Notes under the pieces: generated by a model
What the model saw: only the letters and a program-made list of their open reading frames with translations
Told to the model about the DNA's origin: nothing
The model's database searches: none
Source of the DNA: Lachnoclostridium phytofermentans
GTDB lineage: Bacteria; Bacillota; Clostridia; Lachnospirales; Lachnospiraceae
Length of the DNA: 17,485 nucleotides
Assembly (NCBI GenBank): GCA_003526525.1
Contig: DPVV01000257.1
Location: 1,108-18,592 of the forward strand
Direction of reading: 5' to 3'
Program-made: the position numbers and the translations under genes
In this document: positions 6,979-15,447 of the stretch, one piece after another
Numbering within the stretch: position 1 is the stretch's first letter
Layout: each line of letters starts with the position of its first letter

Positions 6979-7443
6979 ATTTATACAGATGGTGCCGCCA
7001 GAGGAAACCCAGATGGTCCCGGTGGATACGGAACCATCTTATCTTATATAGATTCTACTGGTGTAGAACATATCAGGGAATACTCGGGTGGTTATAAAAA
7101 GACAACAAATAACCGAATGGAGTTAATGGCTGCCATAGTTGGACTTGAGGCTCTAACGAAACCTTGTTCGGTGACGCTTTATTCGGATTCACAATATGTA
7201 GTGAAAGCATTTAATGAACACTGGCTTGATGGCTGGGTAAAAAAAGGTTGGAAGCGTGGTAAGAATGAGCCTGTAAAAAACGTGGATTTATGGAAGCGGT
7301 TACTTGCAGCTAAGAATCAACACGATGTTACCTTTTGCTGGGTCAAAGGACACGACGGACATCCGCAAAACGAACGCTGCGATGTACTTGCAACTACGGC
7401 AGCAGATGGTAACAATTTAGCAGATGATATCATAGTTGAATAA
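6967..7443 (+). CDS. rnhA: Ribonuclease HI
   Basis: RNase HI cuts the RNA strand of RNA-DNA hybrids such as R-loops and primer remnants, using two metal ions. The protein has 158 residues, close to the 155 of the E. coli enzyme. It shows the four catalytic acids: Asp8 ([16 protein letters not shown] start), Glu52 (NNRMELMAA), Asp74 (LYSDSQYV) and Asp139 (NERCDVLA), plus His129 in [11 protein letters not shown]. The tryptophan- and lysine-rich [16 protein letters not shown] segment is the basic hybrid-binding handle of the classical bacterial type. I chose the ATG at 6967, 6 bases after GGAGG, over an in-frame ATG at 6925 that lies inside the upstream gene. The intergenic gap is 23 bases, which supports co-transcription. 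Confidence 0.95.
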   Translation: MKVTIYTDGAARGNPDGPGGYGTILSYIDSTGVEHIREYSGGYKKTTNNRMELMAAIVGLEALTKPCSVTLYSDSQYVVKAFNEHWLDGWVKKGWKRGKNEPVKNVDLWKRLLAAKNQHDVTFCWVKGHDGHPQNERCDVLATTAADGNNLADDIIVE

Positions 7444-7502
7444 AACTTGTTAGAAACAAAGTGACTTTTTGTCACGAAACTGTAAGAAAGGAAGAACGTA
7501 AG

Positions 7503-10241
7503 ATGGCACAACTAACTCCAATGATGCAGCAGTATGTGGAGACGAAAGAACAATATAAGGATTGTATTCTTTTTTATCGTTTGGGTGACTTCTATGAAAT
7601 GTTCTTTGAGGATGCCTTAGTAGCTTCTAAGGAATTAGAGATAACCTTAACCGGGAAAAATTGCGGACAAGAAGAACGTGCTCCAATGTGCGGGATACCT
7701 TATCATGCCGCAGAAGGCTATATTTCTAAGTTAATTGGGAAGGGATATAAAGTTGCGATCTGTGAGCAAGTAGAAGATCCTAAGTTAGCAAAAGGAATTG
7801 TAAAACGAGAGGTTATCCGTATCGTTACTCCTGGAACGAATCTAAATACCCAGACATTAGATGAAACGAGAAATAACTATCTTATGGGAATTATCTTTAC
7901 CGAGGAATTTTGCGGTATATCAACGGTTGATATCACAACGGGTGATTACTACGTAACTGAGGTCGATAATAACCGTAAGATTTTAGATGAAATATATAAA
8001 TATGCACCTTCGGAAATTGTTTGTAACCCAGAATTTTTTCAATGTGGGCTGGATATTGAAGATTTAAAAAATAGATATCAAATAGCAGTATCAACCTTTG
8101 AGGACTGGTATTATGACACCGAACAGAGTGTTAAGACATTGAAGGAACATTTTAAAGTAGGATCTTTAGATGGTCTTGGATTAAAAGATTATTCTGTCGG
8201 TGTAAATGCAGCTGGTGCTATCTTAAAGTACCTTTATACCACGCAGAAGAATTCACTTAGTCATTTGACACATATTACACCATATATCACAAGCCGCTAT
8301 ATGGTGATAGATAGTTCCAGTAGAAGAAATCTAGAATTGACGGAGACACTTCGTGAAAAGCAAAAACGAGGGTCTCTTCTTTGGGTTTTAGATAAAACCA
8401 AAACAGCTATGGGGGCTAGAATGCTTCGTAGTTTTGTGGAACAGCCACTTATTACAATCGATGAGATTTCAGCTCGTTATGATGCAATTTCAGAGCTGAA
8501 TGACAATGTGATAACTCGGGAAGAAATACGAGAATACTTAAATTTTATTTATGATTTGGAACGCTTGATGGGGAAAATCAGCTATAAGAGTGCAAATCCA
8601 AGAGATTTAATCTCTTTTGCTTCTTCACTATCCATGCTTCCACATATCAAATACTTGTTATCAACCTGCGAATCCACATTGTTAAAACAAATTCATGAAG
8701 AGATGGATGCCCTTAGTGACCTGCAAAGTTTAATTGATCGTTCTATTGCAGAAGAACCACCGATTGGAATCAAAGAGGGTGGCATCATAAAAGAAGGTTT
8801 CCATACCGAAGTTGATACCCTTAGAAAAGCGAAAACCGAAGGGAAAGTATGGCTTGCTGAACTGGAAGCGAAAGAAAAAGAGCAGACAGGGATTAAGAAC
8901 CTTAAGGTGAAATACAATCGTGTCTTTGGTTATTATCTTGAAGTAACGAATTCTTATGCAAATCTGGTTCCGGAAAACTGGATTAGAAAGCAAACGTTAT
9001 CAAATGCTGAGCGTTATACAACACCAGAACTTAAGGAATTAGAAGATAAGATTTTAAATGCAGAGGATCGTTTATTTTCTCTTGAGTATGATTTATTTGC
9101 TGAAATTAGAGATCAAATCGCCAAAGAAGTAAAGCGTATTCAAAAAACTGCAAAAGCAGTAGCGAATATTGATGCGTTTGCTTCACTAGCCTATGTTGCA
9201 GAACGGAATCAGTTTATCCGTCCTGAATTAAATACCAATGGAAAAATTGATATAAGAGAGGGTAGACATCCGGTTGTAGAACAAATGATACCAAACGATA
9301 TGTTTGTGTCAAATGATACTTATCTTGATAATGAAGAGAAAAGAGTTTCCATTATCACCGGACCTAATATGGCTGGTAAATCAACCTATATGAGGCAAAC
9401 TGCGTTAATTGTATTAATGGCTCAGGTAGGAAGCTTTGTTCCGGCCTCTTATGCAAACATTGGGATTGTTGACCGTATATTTACCAGAGTGGGTGCGTCC
9501 GATGATTTAGCAAGTGGTCAGAGTACCTTTATGGTTGAGATGACTGAGGTAGCGAATATCCTTCGAAATGCTACGAAGAACAGTTTATTAATCTTAGATG
9601 AAATTGGCCGTGGTACGAGTACTTTTGATGGACTAAGTATTGCATGGGCAGTGATTGAACATATCAGTAACACATCCTTACTAGGTGCTAAGACATTATT
9701 TGCGACGCATTACCATGAGTTAACAGAATTAGAGGGAAAGATTTCTGGAGTTAATAATTACTGTATCGCTGTGAAAGAACAAGGAGAAGATATTGTCTTT
9801 CTTCGAAAGATTATTGGCGGTGGTGCGGATAAGAGCTATGGAATTCAGGTTGCGAAACTTGCTGGTGTTCCAAGCTCAGTATTAGCAAGAGCAAGGGAAA
9901 TTGTTGAGAAGCTAAGTGAGAATGACATTGCAGAAAAAGCAAGACATATTGTATCTGCTGCGGAAATTTCCAATACCTCTGAAGTGGATACCACTAAAGT
10001 GAATACCACTAAAGTGAATTCCACATCAGTGGAAGGCAATAAGGAGTCTATAGAACAGCCAAGAACCTTTGGGCAGATGTCGTTGTTCCTTTCAGAAGAT
10101 ACAAAACAGAAAAAATCTTCTTCCGATTTTTCTGAGAAGTTATTACAGGAAATAAATCAATTTGATCTAGCCAATATGACACCAGTAGAAGCATTGTTAA
10201 AATTAGATAAATTACAGAAAAAAATTCGGTCCCATACTTAA
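7503..10241 (+). CDS. mutS: DNA mismatch repair protein MutS
   Basis: MutS recognises base mismatches and small loops and recruits MutL using ATP. The protein has 912 residues, some 50 more than B. subtilis or E. coli MutS. Domain I carries GDFYEMF with the mismatch-probing Phe30 and Glu32. The ATPase domain has Walker A GPNMAGKST (620-628), Walker B LLILDEIGRGTS (Asp699-Glu700) and FATHYHELTELE. The extra length lies in the tail after residue 800, which includes a short tandem repeat, then GQMSLFL, resembling a beta-clamp-binding motif, and a FDLANMTPVEAL helix usual at the MutS C-terminus. AAAGGA (7487-7492) is 10 bases before the chosen ATG. A longer frame from a GTG at 7461 runs through a small hairpin and adds no MutS-like residues. 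It is followed at 44 bases by mutL. Confidence 0.97.
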   Translation: MAQLTPMMQQYVETKEQYKDCILFYRLGDFYEMFFEDALVASKELEITLTGKNCGQEERAPMCGIPYHAAEGYISKLIGKGYKVAICEQVEDPKLAKGIVKREVIRIVTPGTNLNTQTLDETRNNYLMGIIFTEEFCGISTVDITTGDYYVTEVDNNRKILDEIYKYAPSEIVCNPEFFQCGLDIEDLKNRYQIAVSTFEDWYYDTEQSVKTLKEHFKVGSLDGLGLKDYSVGVNAAGAILKYLYTTQKNSLSHLTHITPYITSRYMVIDSSSRRNLELTETLREKQKRGSLLWVLDKTKTAMGARMLRSFVEQPLITIDEISARYDAISELNDNVITREEIREYLNFIYDLERLMGKISYKSANPRDLISFASSLSMLPHIKYLLSTCESTLLKQIHEEMDALSDLQSLIDRSIAEEPPIGIKEGGIIKEGFHTEVDTLRKAKTEGKVWLAELEAKEKEQTGIKNLKVKYNRVFGYYLEVTNSYANLVPENWIRKQTLSNAERYTTPELKELEDKILNAEDRLFSLEYDLFAEIRDQIAKEVKRIQKTAKAVANIDAFASLAYVAERNQFIRPELNTNGKIDIREGRHPVVEQMIPNDMFVSNDTYLDNEEKRVSIITGPNMAGKSTYMRQTALIVLMAQVGSFVPASYANIGIVDRIFTRVGASDDLASGQSTFMVEMTEVANILRNATKNSLLILDEIGRGTSTFDGLSIAWAVIEHISNTSLLGAKTLFATHYHELTELEGKISGVNNYCIAVKEQGEDIVFLRKIIGGGADKSYGIQVAKLAGVPSSVLARAREIVEKLSENDIAEKARHIVSAAEISNTSEVDTTKVNTTKVNSTSVEGNKESIEQPRTFGQMSLFLSEDTKQKKSSSDFSEKLLQEINQFDLANMTPVEALLKLDKLQKKIRSHT
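9984..10028 (+). repeat. 3 x 15-bp tandem repeat in the mutS C-terminal coding region
   Basis: GTGGATACCACTAAA, GTGAATACCACTAAA and GTGAATTCCACATCA stand head to tail in frame, encoding VDTTK-VNTTK-VNSTS. The first two copies differ at one base and the third is degenerate. The repeat lies in the low-complexity linker between the ATPase domain and the presumed clamp-binding motif, so unit gain or loss would keep the frame. Confidence 0.9.
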
Positions 10242-10285
10242 AAAAGCGATGGCGGTTTGGGAAATTTGAAAGAAAGGAGGGGACT

Positions 10286-12511
10286 ATGGCAAAGATAGCA
10301 CTATTAGATCAAGGTACGATTAATCAAATCGCAGCAGGTGAAGTAGTGGAACGACCTGCCTCCGTAGTAAAAGAATTAATTGAAAATGCTATTGATGCAG
10401 GGGCTACCGCAGTTACCGCTGAGATTAAGGATGGCGGGATCAGTTTTATTCGAATCACAGACAATGGAGCAGGAATAGTAAAGGATGACATTCCATTGGC
10501 TTTTCTTAGACATTCCACGAGCAAAATTCAGAGTATTGAAGATTTATTAACAATTGGCAGCCTTGGGTTTCGTGGAGAGGCATTATCCAGTATCGCATCT
10601 GTAGCTCAGGTAGAGCTTGTTACGAAAACAAGAACTGCTTTTACTGGGATACGATATCTAATTGAAGGCGGGGAAGAACAGAGCATGACAGAGATTGGAT
10701 GCCCTGACGGAACCACGTTCATTGTTCGTAACTTATTTTTTAACACTCCTGCAAGAAGAAAATTCTTAAAATCTACGATGACGGAAGCGTCCTATATCAG
10801 TGACTTGATGGAACGCCTTGCTGTTTCGCATCCGGATATATCCTTTAAGTTCATTAATAATAACAAGACGGTTCTTCATACGTTTGGAAACAGTCAATTA
10901 AAAGATATTATTTACCATGTCTATGGCAGAACAATAGCTGCAGAAGTTGTTACGGTTGAGAATGGAAATGAACATATCAGTATCAGTGGATTTATTGGAA
11001 AACCAATCATCTCTAGAGGAAATCGTAATTATGAAAACTATTTTATTAATGGCAGATATATAAAAAGTAATATTATCAATAAAGCGATTGAAGAGGCATA
11101 CCGTCCATATTCTATGCAACATAAATATCCATTTACTGCAATACATTTTAGCATCAACCCAGAATATATTGATGTTAATGTTCATCCAACGAAGATGGAG
11201 GTTCGATTTCATAATTTTGAAGAACTTTATCAGTTAACTTTGAATACCATAAGGAATGCTCTTAACCGAACGAATATGATTCCAAAGGTTAGCTTATCGG
11301 AAGAAAAGGAATCTGTAAAAAAAGTGACAGTGAGTGCTCCAGAACCTTTTGAAGAAAATCGAAGAAAGTTAGAGAAGGAAGCACGCGAGCATAGCCAAAC
11401 GATGGATTATCAAGTGTCAAAGGAAAGATATGCATCAAGTAATCAAACACAGATAAATCCAAAGAAAGAAATTGACCCTGAGATTAAGGAAACAGAAATT
11501 GGCCGATTAAGAGAAGTAACTCTTCAAAGCAATTTTAAAGATAGAGAAGAACAGAAGTTAGATGCAAGTGATTACTGGAATAAGAAAGCGGCTGATATTA
11601 CTCCATGTAAGGAAAGCCCTTATGTTCAGAATACTACAATTCCTTCGAATGAAGCGAAGAGCACTATAATTTCTTCATCTGAAACAAATAACAATACAAT
11701 TCCTTCGTCTGAAGCAAGTGACACTATAAATCCTTCATCCGAAGCAAGCAACACTATAATTCCTTCGAACGAAACAAAAAACAAACCTTCTGTAACCTAT
11801 GACATAAAGGAAGAAACGGAACCAAGTATTATAGCGGAAGAAATCAGTCAGATATCGTTATTTCCCAAAAAAGAGGAAATAATTGAGAAAGAGATTTTAC
11901 CAAAGGAGCTCTCACTTTTATCGCAAGAAGGAATAAAACAAGCTCGTATTATTGGCCAAGCATTTAAAACTTATTGGTTTATAGAACTTGAAAATCAATT
12001 ATATATCATAGATCAACATGCTGCTCATGAAAAAGTTTTGTATGAGTCTACGATGAAACGATTAAAGGAGAAGGAGACGATGTCTCAGCAACTCTGTCCT
12101 CCGATTATCCTTACCTTAAGTCTTAGGGAGGAAGAAGCAATCAAAACGCATCAGGAATTTTTAAGTATGCTTGGTTTTGAAATTGAGCCATTTGGTGGGA
12201 AAGAGTATGCAGTCAGTGCAGTTCCATCCGATATGTTTGGACTTGCTGGAGAACGTTTATTAATCGAGTTTATTGATGACTTAGTAGAAGAGATTTCAAG
12301 AGGTACTCCTGATGTGATTTTAGAAAAGATTGCATCGCTATCATGTAAAGCAGCAGTAAAAGGAAATTACAATTTAAGCGTAGAAGAAGCGAACGAGTTA
12401 TTGAAACAATTATTAACTCTTCAAAATCCTTTTCATTGCCCGCATGGGCGTCCAATTATCATTTCGATGACGAAGTATGAATTGGAGAAAAAATTTAAGC
12501 GAGTGCTATAG
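10286..12511 (+). CDS. mutL: DNA mismatch repair endonuclease MutL
   Basis: MutL couples MutS mismatch recognition to strand removal. The N-terminal GHKL ATPase shows IENAIDAGAT (Glu33, Asn34), DNGAGI (59-64) and GFRGEAL (94-100). The C-terminal dimerisation domain carries DQHAAHEKVLYE at 576-587, fitting the DQHA(X)2E(X)4E endonuclease motif, and the metal-site motif CPHGRP at 718-723. This is therefore a nicking MutL of the type found in bacteria without MutH. At 741 residues it is over 100 longer than B. subtilis MutL. The surplus is an acidic, Ser/Thr/Asn-rich linker (~340-540) that includes five 10-residue repeats. AAAGGAGG (10273-10280) precedes the ATG by 5 bases. The stop codon lies inside the first arm of a palindromic repeat array. 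Confidence 0.97.
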   Translation: MAKIALLDQGTINQIAAGEVVERPASVVKELIENAIDAGATAVTAEIKDGGISFIRITDNGAGIVKDDIPLAFLRHSTSKIQSIEDLLTIGSLGFRGEALSSIASVAQVELVTKTRTAFTGIRYLIEGGEEQSMTEIGCPDGTTFIVRNLFFNTPARRKFLKSTMTEASYISDLMERLAVSHPDISFKFINNNKTVLHTFGNSQLKDIIYHVYGRTIAAEVVTVENGNEHISISGFIGKPIISRGNRNYENYFINGRYIKSNIINKAIEEAYRPYSMQHKYPFTAIHFSINPEYIDVNVHPTKMEVRFHNFEELYQLTLNTIRNALNRTNMIPKVSLSEEKESVKKVTVSAPEPFEENRRKLEKEAREHSQTMDYQVSKERYASSNQTQINPKKEIDPEIKETEIGRLREVTLQSNFKDREEQKLDASDYWNKKAADITPCKESPYVQNTTIPSNEAKSTIISSSETNNNTIPSSEASDTINPSSEASNTIIPSNETKNKPSVTYDIKEETEPSIIAEEISQISLFPKKEEIIEKEILPKELSLLSQEGIKQARIIGQAFKTYWFIELENQLYIIDQHAAHEKVLYESTMKRLKEKETMSQQLCPPIILTLSLREEEAIKTHQEFLSMLGFEIEPFGGKEYAVSAVPSDMFGLAGERLLIEFIDDLVEEISRGTPDVILEKIASLSCKAAVKGNYNLSVEEANELLKQLLTLQNPFHCPHGRPIIISMTKYELEKKFKRVL
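11633..11782 (+). repeat. 5 x 30-bp tandem repeat in the mutL linker
   Basis: Five contiguous 30-base units begin at 11633, 11663, 11693, 11723 and 11753. They encode ten-residue copies (residues 450-499): TTIPSNEAKS, TIISSSETNN, NTIPSSEASD, TINPSSEASN and TIIPSNETKN. All five share the core A-C/T-A-A-T/A-T-C/T-CTTC followed by a GAA codon at the same place. The repeat lies in the flexible linker joining the ATPase and endonuclease domains and preserves frame whatever the copy number. Confidence 0.93.
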
Positions 12512-12632
12512 CAATAACTAAAGAGGTTAAAAGTTATTGCTATAGCAATAACTAAAGAGGTGAAAAGTTATTGCTATAGCAATAGCTAGATAGGTGAAAA
12601 TAAGTGAAAACAAGTGATAAGTTATTGCTATA
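12506..12632 (+). repeat. Tandem 34-bp palindromic repeat array between mutL and miaA
   Basis: Units 1 and 2 (34-base period) each form a perfect 14-bp stem: CTATAGCAATAACT (12506-12519, 12540-12553) with AGTTATTGCTATAG (12532-12545, 12566-12579). Their 12-base loops contain AGAGGTTAA or AGAGGTGAA. Unit 3 (12574-12632) has the same stem with a G-U-compatible change and a longer loop containing GTGAAAATAA/GTGAAAACAA repeats. Adjacent units share a stem arm, so the junctions are themselves 22-base palindromes and several folds compete. The mutL TAG stop lies in the first arm. Each unit has an SD-like GAGGT or AGGTG followed by TTG-CTA-TAG or TAA, a start-plus-one-codon frame. Confidence 0.93.
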
Positions 12633-12651
12633 AGAAATTGAGGTGAGTTAG

Positions 12652-13590
12652 TTGCAACCATTGGTCATTCTAACGGGACCGACGGCAGTTGGAAAAACAA
12701 AATTATCGATTGATCTAGCAAAAAAGATCAATGGAGAAATCATATCTGCTGATTCCATGCAGGTTTATCGCCATATGGACATCGGAACAGCAAAAATCAC
12801 TCCAGAAGAGATGGAGGGTGTGACACATTATCTTGTGGATGAATTTGAACCAGACGAAGAATTTAGTGTGGTAAAGTTTCAAGAGTGTGCAAAGAAGGCA
12901 ATTAGAGAGAGCTATTCAAAAGGAAAACTCCCGATTATCGTAGGGGGAACTGGTTTTTATATTCAAGCTGTCTTAAAGGATATAGACTTTACAGAAAATG
13001 ATTCAGATTCACCGTATCGGCAGGAACTTGAAGAGTTTGCTAAAACTGAGGGCGCGATAAAATTACACGATATATTAAAGCAATGTGACCCGGCAGCAGC
13101 CGAAGCAATTCATCCTAATAATATAAAACGTACAATACGGGCAATCGAGTATTTTAAATTAACCGGAGAGCCAATCTCAAAACATAATGAGGAACAAAGT
13201 GGAAATGAATCACCTTATCAATATGCCTATTTTGTTTTAAATAATGACCGTGAAATACTGTATGATAACATCAATCTTCGAGTTGATAAGATGCTTGACT
13301 CTGGTTTGGTGAAGGAAGTTGAATGGTTAAAAGGTCAAGGATATGATCGTTCTCTTGTTAGTATGCAAGGATTGGGATATAAGGAAATTTATGCCTATCT
13401 GGAAGGGGAATGCTCCCTTGAGGAGGCAGTTTATTTATTAAAAAGAGACACTAGACATTTCGCTAAGAGACAGATTACTTGGTTTAAACGAGAACAGGAT
13501 GTAATCTGGTTATCGAAGAAGGATTATAGTAGTGAAGATGACATTCTCACTGAAATGGTACAAATACTAAAAGAAAAAGAAATATTATAG
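12652..13590 (+). CDS. miaA: tRNA dimethylallyltransferase
   Basis: MiaA transfers a dimethylallyl group to N6 of A37 in tRNAs reading codons that begin with U, improving reading accuracy. The 312-residue length is typical. The P-loop GPTAVGKT is at residues 9-16, followed by DSMQVYRHMDIGTAK (prenyl/tRNA-binding region), VGGTGFYIQAVL, and the C-terminal TRHFAKRQITWFKRE segment. The start is taken as TTG at 12652, because GAGGTGA (12640-12646) lies 5 bases upstream and the protein then begins MQPLVILTGPTA, close to other MiaA starts; no in-frame ATG lies near. The leader is the palindromic array after mutL, and its last part resembles a decayed array unit. hfq, a common downstream neighbour of miaA, is absent. 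Confidence 0.95.
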   Translation: MQPLVILTGPTAVGKTKLSIDLAKKINGEIISADSMQVYRHMDIGTAKITPEEMEGVTHYLVDEFEPDEEFSVVKFQECAKKAIRESYSKGKLPIIVGGTGFYIQAVLKDIDFTENDSDSPYRQELEEFAKTEGAIKLHDILKQCDPAAAEAIHPNNIKRTIRAIEYFKLTGEPISKHNEEQSGNESPYQYAYFVLNNDREILYDNINLRVDKMLDSGLVKEVEWLKGQGYDRSLVSMQGLGYKEIYAYLEGECSLEEAVYLLKRDTRHFAKRQITWFKREQDVIWLSKKDYSSEDDILTEMVQILKEKEIL

Positions 13591-13608
13591 TAGCGAGAAA
13601 CGTCGCTA
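13591..13608 (+). other. Small hairpin after miaA
   Basis: TAGCGA-GAAACG-TCGCTA forms a perfect 6-bp stem directly after the miaA stop. No T-tract follows, so a terminator role is doubtful. ATATACGTAT then occurs twice, at 13608-13617 and 13632-13641, the second copy overlapping the alternative ATG at 13640. Role unknown. Confidence 0.4.
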
Positions 13609-13654
13609 TATACGTATAAGCATTGTAAGGAATATACGTATGACTGGAGGAAAG

Positions 13655-14959
13655 ATGAACAACGAAACAAATAAGAAGAAAATCTCGGCGATGTATCATG
13701 ATTTAAAGATAAACAAAGAAGTACAAGATTTTTGTGAGGATACTCTTCGTAGTTTAAAAGAGCGTTTTGATAGAATTGATGAAGTGGCTGAATATAATCA
13801 GTTAAAGGTATTAAAAGCAATGCAGGATAATCGAGTATCGGATACCCATTTTGCTGCCACCACAGGATATGGTTATAATGATTTAGGTAGAGATACGTTA
13901 GAGGACGTATATGCTGCGGTTTTTCATGCAGAATCAGCATTAGTCAGACCACAATTGGTCAGCGGTACTCATGCTTTAACAATTGCTTTATCTGGTAACT
14001 TACGTCCCGGAGATGAGATTTTATCACCGGTTGGAAAACCATATGATACGTTAGAAGGTGTAATTGGTATTACCGAATCTAGAGGATCATTAAAGGAATA
14101 TGGAATAACGTATGCTCAAGTAGACTTATTACCAGATGGCGGTTTTGATTATGAGAATATCAAAAATAGTATCAATAATCGCACCAAGTTAGTCACTATA
14201 CAACGTTCCAAAGGTTACCAGACTAGACCAACGTTATCCGTAGAACAAATCGGTGAATTAATTACATTTGTAAAAAGTATCAAACCAGATGTAATCTGTA
14301 TGGTTGACAATTGCTATGGCGAATTTGTGGAGACAATCGAACCAACCGATGTTGGTGCGGACCTTTGTGTAGGTTCTTTGATTAAGAATCCAGGTGGTGG
14401 TTTAGCACCAACAGGAGGCTATATTGTAGGAAAAACAGAATACGTTGACAATGCTGCTTTTCGATTGACTGCACCGGGGCTTGGAAAAGAGGTTGGTGCA
14501 ACTCTTGGGATTAATCAAATATTGTATCAAGGATTTTTCTTAGCTCCAACCGTTGTAGCTGGTGCTTTAAAAGGTGCTATCTTTGCTGCAAATATCTATG
14601 AAAAATTAGGATTTCCTGTTATACCAAATGGCACGGAAGAGCGTTTCGATATTATTCAGGCGGTTACTCTTAATTCACCGGAAGCAATTGTTGAATTTTG
14701 CAAGGGGATACAGGCAGCAGCACCAGTTGATTCTTACGTGACTCCGGAACCTTGGGCAATGCCTGGTTATCACTCTGAGGTTATTATGGCAGCAGGTGCG
14801 TTTGTTCAAGGCTCATCGATTGAGCTATCTGCGGATGCTCCAATTGAACCGCCATATGCAGTGTATTTTCAAGGTGGATTAACTTGGTATCATGCCAAAT
14901 TTGGAATTATGATGTCCTTACAAAAGCTAGTAGAAGCTGGGCTTGTTAAGTTGTTTTAA
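13655..14959 (+). CDS. Methionine gamma-lyase-like PLP enzyme (YnbB / 'aluminium resistance' family)
   Basis: This 434-residue protein belongs to the Met_gamma_lyase family, which includes B. subtilis YnbB and proteins once labelled aluminium resistance proteins. It is a fold-type-I PLP enzyme. SGTHALTIALSGNLRPGDEIL is the cofactor phosphate region, VDNCYGEFVE contains the aspartate that contacts the pyridine nitrogen, and SLIKNPGGGLAPTGGYIVG holds the probable Schiff-base Lys244. Physiological substrate is unproven; carbon-sulphur lyase activity is inferred from the family name. Two starts are possible: ATG 13655 with GGAGG 4 bases upstream (chosen), or ATG 13640 with AAGGA 8 bases upstream, adding five residues. 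The nearby miaA gene recalls the B. subtilis miaA-hfq-ynbAB region. Confidence 0.9.
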   Translation: MNNETNKKKISAMYHDLKINKEVQDFCEDTLRSLKERFDRIDEVAEYNQLKVLKAMQDNRVSDTHFAATTGYGYNDLGRDTLEDVYAAVFHAESALVRPQLVSGTHALTIALSGNLRPGDEILSPVGKPYDTLEGVIGITESRGSLKEYGITYAQVDLLPDGGFDYENIKNSINNRTKLVTIQRSKGYQTRPTLSVEQIGELITFVKSIKPDVICMVDNCYGEFVETIEPTDVGADLCVGSLIKNPGGGLAPTGGYIVGKTEYVDNAAFRLTAPGLGKEVGATLGINQILYQGFFLAPTVVAGALKGAIFAANIYEKLGFPVIPNGTEERFDIIQAVTLNSPEAIVEFCKGIQAAAPVDSYVTPEPWAMPGYHSEVIMAAGAFVQGSSIELSADAPIEPPYAVYFQGGLTWYHAKFGIMMSLQKLVEAGLVKLF

Positions 14960-15005
14960 ATAGTGTTATTTTGTGATATAAAACACCCAATTCCACAATT
15001 TGTAG

Positions 15006-15034
15006 TGTACAAATATAGAGGGATATGGTATTAT
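15006..15034 (+). promoter_or_regulatory. Candidate extended -10 promoter of the DUF4321-radC unit
   Basis: TGTACA at 15006-15011 (4 of 6 against TTGACA), a 17-base spacer and TATTAT at 15029-15034 preceded by TGG form a plausible extended -10 promoter. A perfect dyad ATTTGTA-GTG-TACAAAT at 14998-15014 covers the -35 element, which could be an operator. The leader would be about 95 bases. In the 177-base gap after the lyase gene I see no convincing T-tailed terminator. Confidence 0.55.
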
Positions 15035-15136
15035 AAAAGGTGATTTAGTAGGTAGCATGTGTAAAAAAACAGCATCGCTGTGAGATCTTCAGAATTAAAT
15101 TAGTTGTGAAAATGTTGCAAAAGAATGGAGAAAAAC

Positions 15137-15412
15137 ATGGCAAGACTAGCGGGAAAGAACGGATGGACTTTACTGATCTTTTTATTATCAGGTGTTGTGC
15201 TTGGTGGATTTTTAGGTTATTTAGCAAAGGATGTCTCTTGGCTTTCATGGCTTAATTTTGGACAAGAATTTGGTCTTGGTTCACCGGACGGCACCGGTAT
15301 AACAAGTCTTAATCTTGGCGTTATAATCTTATCTTTTGGTTTTCGCATTAAGATTACCATTGCAAGTATTATAGGTATGATCATATCCATATTGATATAC
15401 CGTAAACTGTAA
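15137..15412 (+). CDS. DUF4321 small membrane protein
   Basis: This 91-residue protein starts MARLAGKNGWTLLIFLLSG, the pattern of the DUF4321 family of short clostridial membrane proteins. One membrane segment covers about 11-30 (glycine-rich GVVLGGFLGYLA). A second hydrophobic region runs from about 58 to 88 and ends in YRKL. Between them lies a loop rich in aromatic residues and glycine. The ATG at 15137 has GGAG 6 bases upstream; the in-frame ATG at 15125 overlaps that site and is unlikely. The gene directly precedes radC (35-base gap). Function is unknown; position next to the mre cluster hints at an envelope role, which is inference only. Confidence 0.85.
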   Translation: MARLAGKNGWTLLIFLLSGVVLGGFLGYLAKDVSWLSWLNFGQEFGLGSPDGTGITSLNLGVIILSFGFRIKITIASIIGMIISILIYRKL

Positions 15413-15447
15413 GCTTAACTACTTGGAGAGAGTAGATTGGAGCTAAA

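Noticed and set aside
7461..7502. GTG start extending MutS by 14 residues
   Set aside because: The added residues are not MutS-like, and the segment includes a small hairpin (GTGAC-TTTTT-GTCAC) plus the ribosome site for ATG 7503.
12506..12632. Repeat array considered as a CRISPR
   Set aside because: Units are contiguous with no unique spacers, only three are present, and no cas gene is nearby.
15063..15081. Minus-strand terminator (ACAGC-ATC-GCTGT dyad next to an A-run)
   Set aside because: The stem is only 5 bp and no minus-strand gene exists to be terminated; it lies in the leader of a + strand gene.
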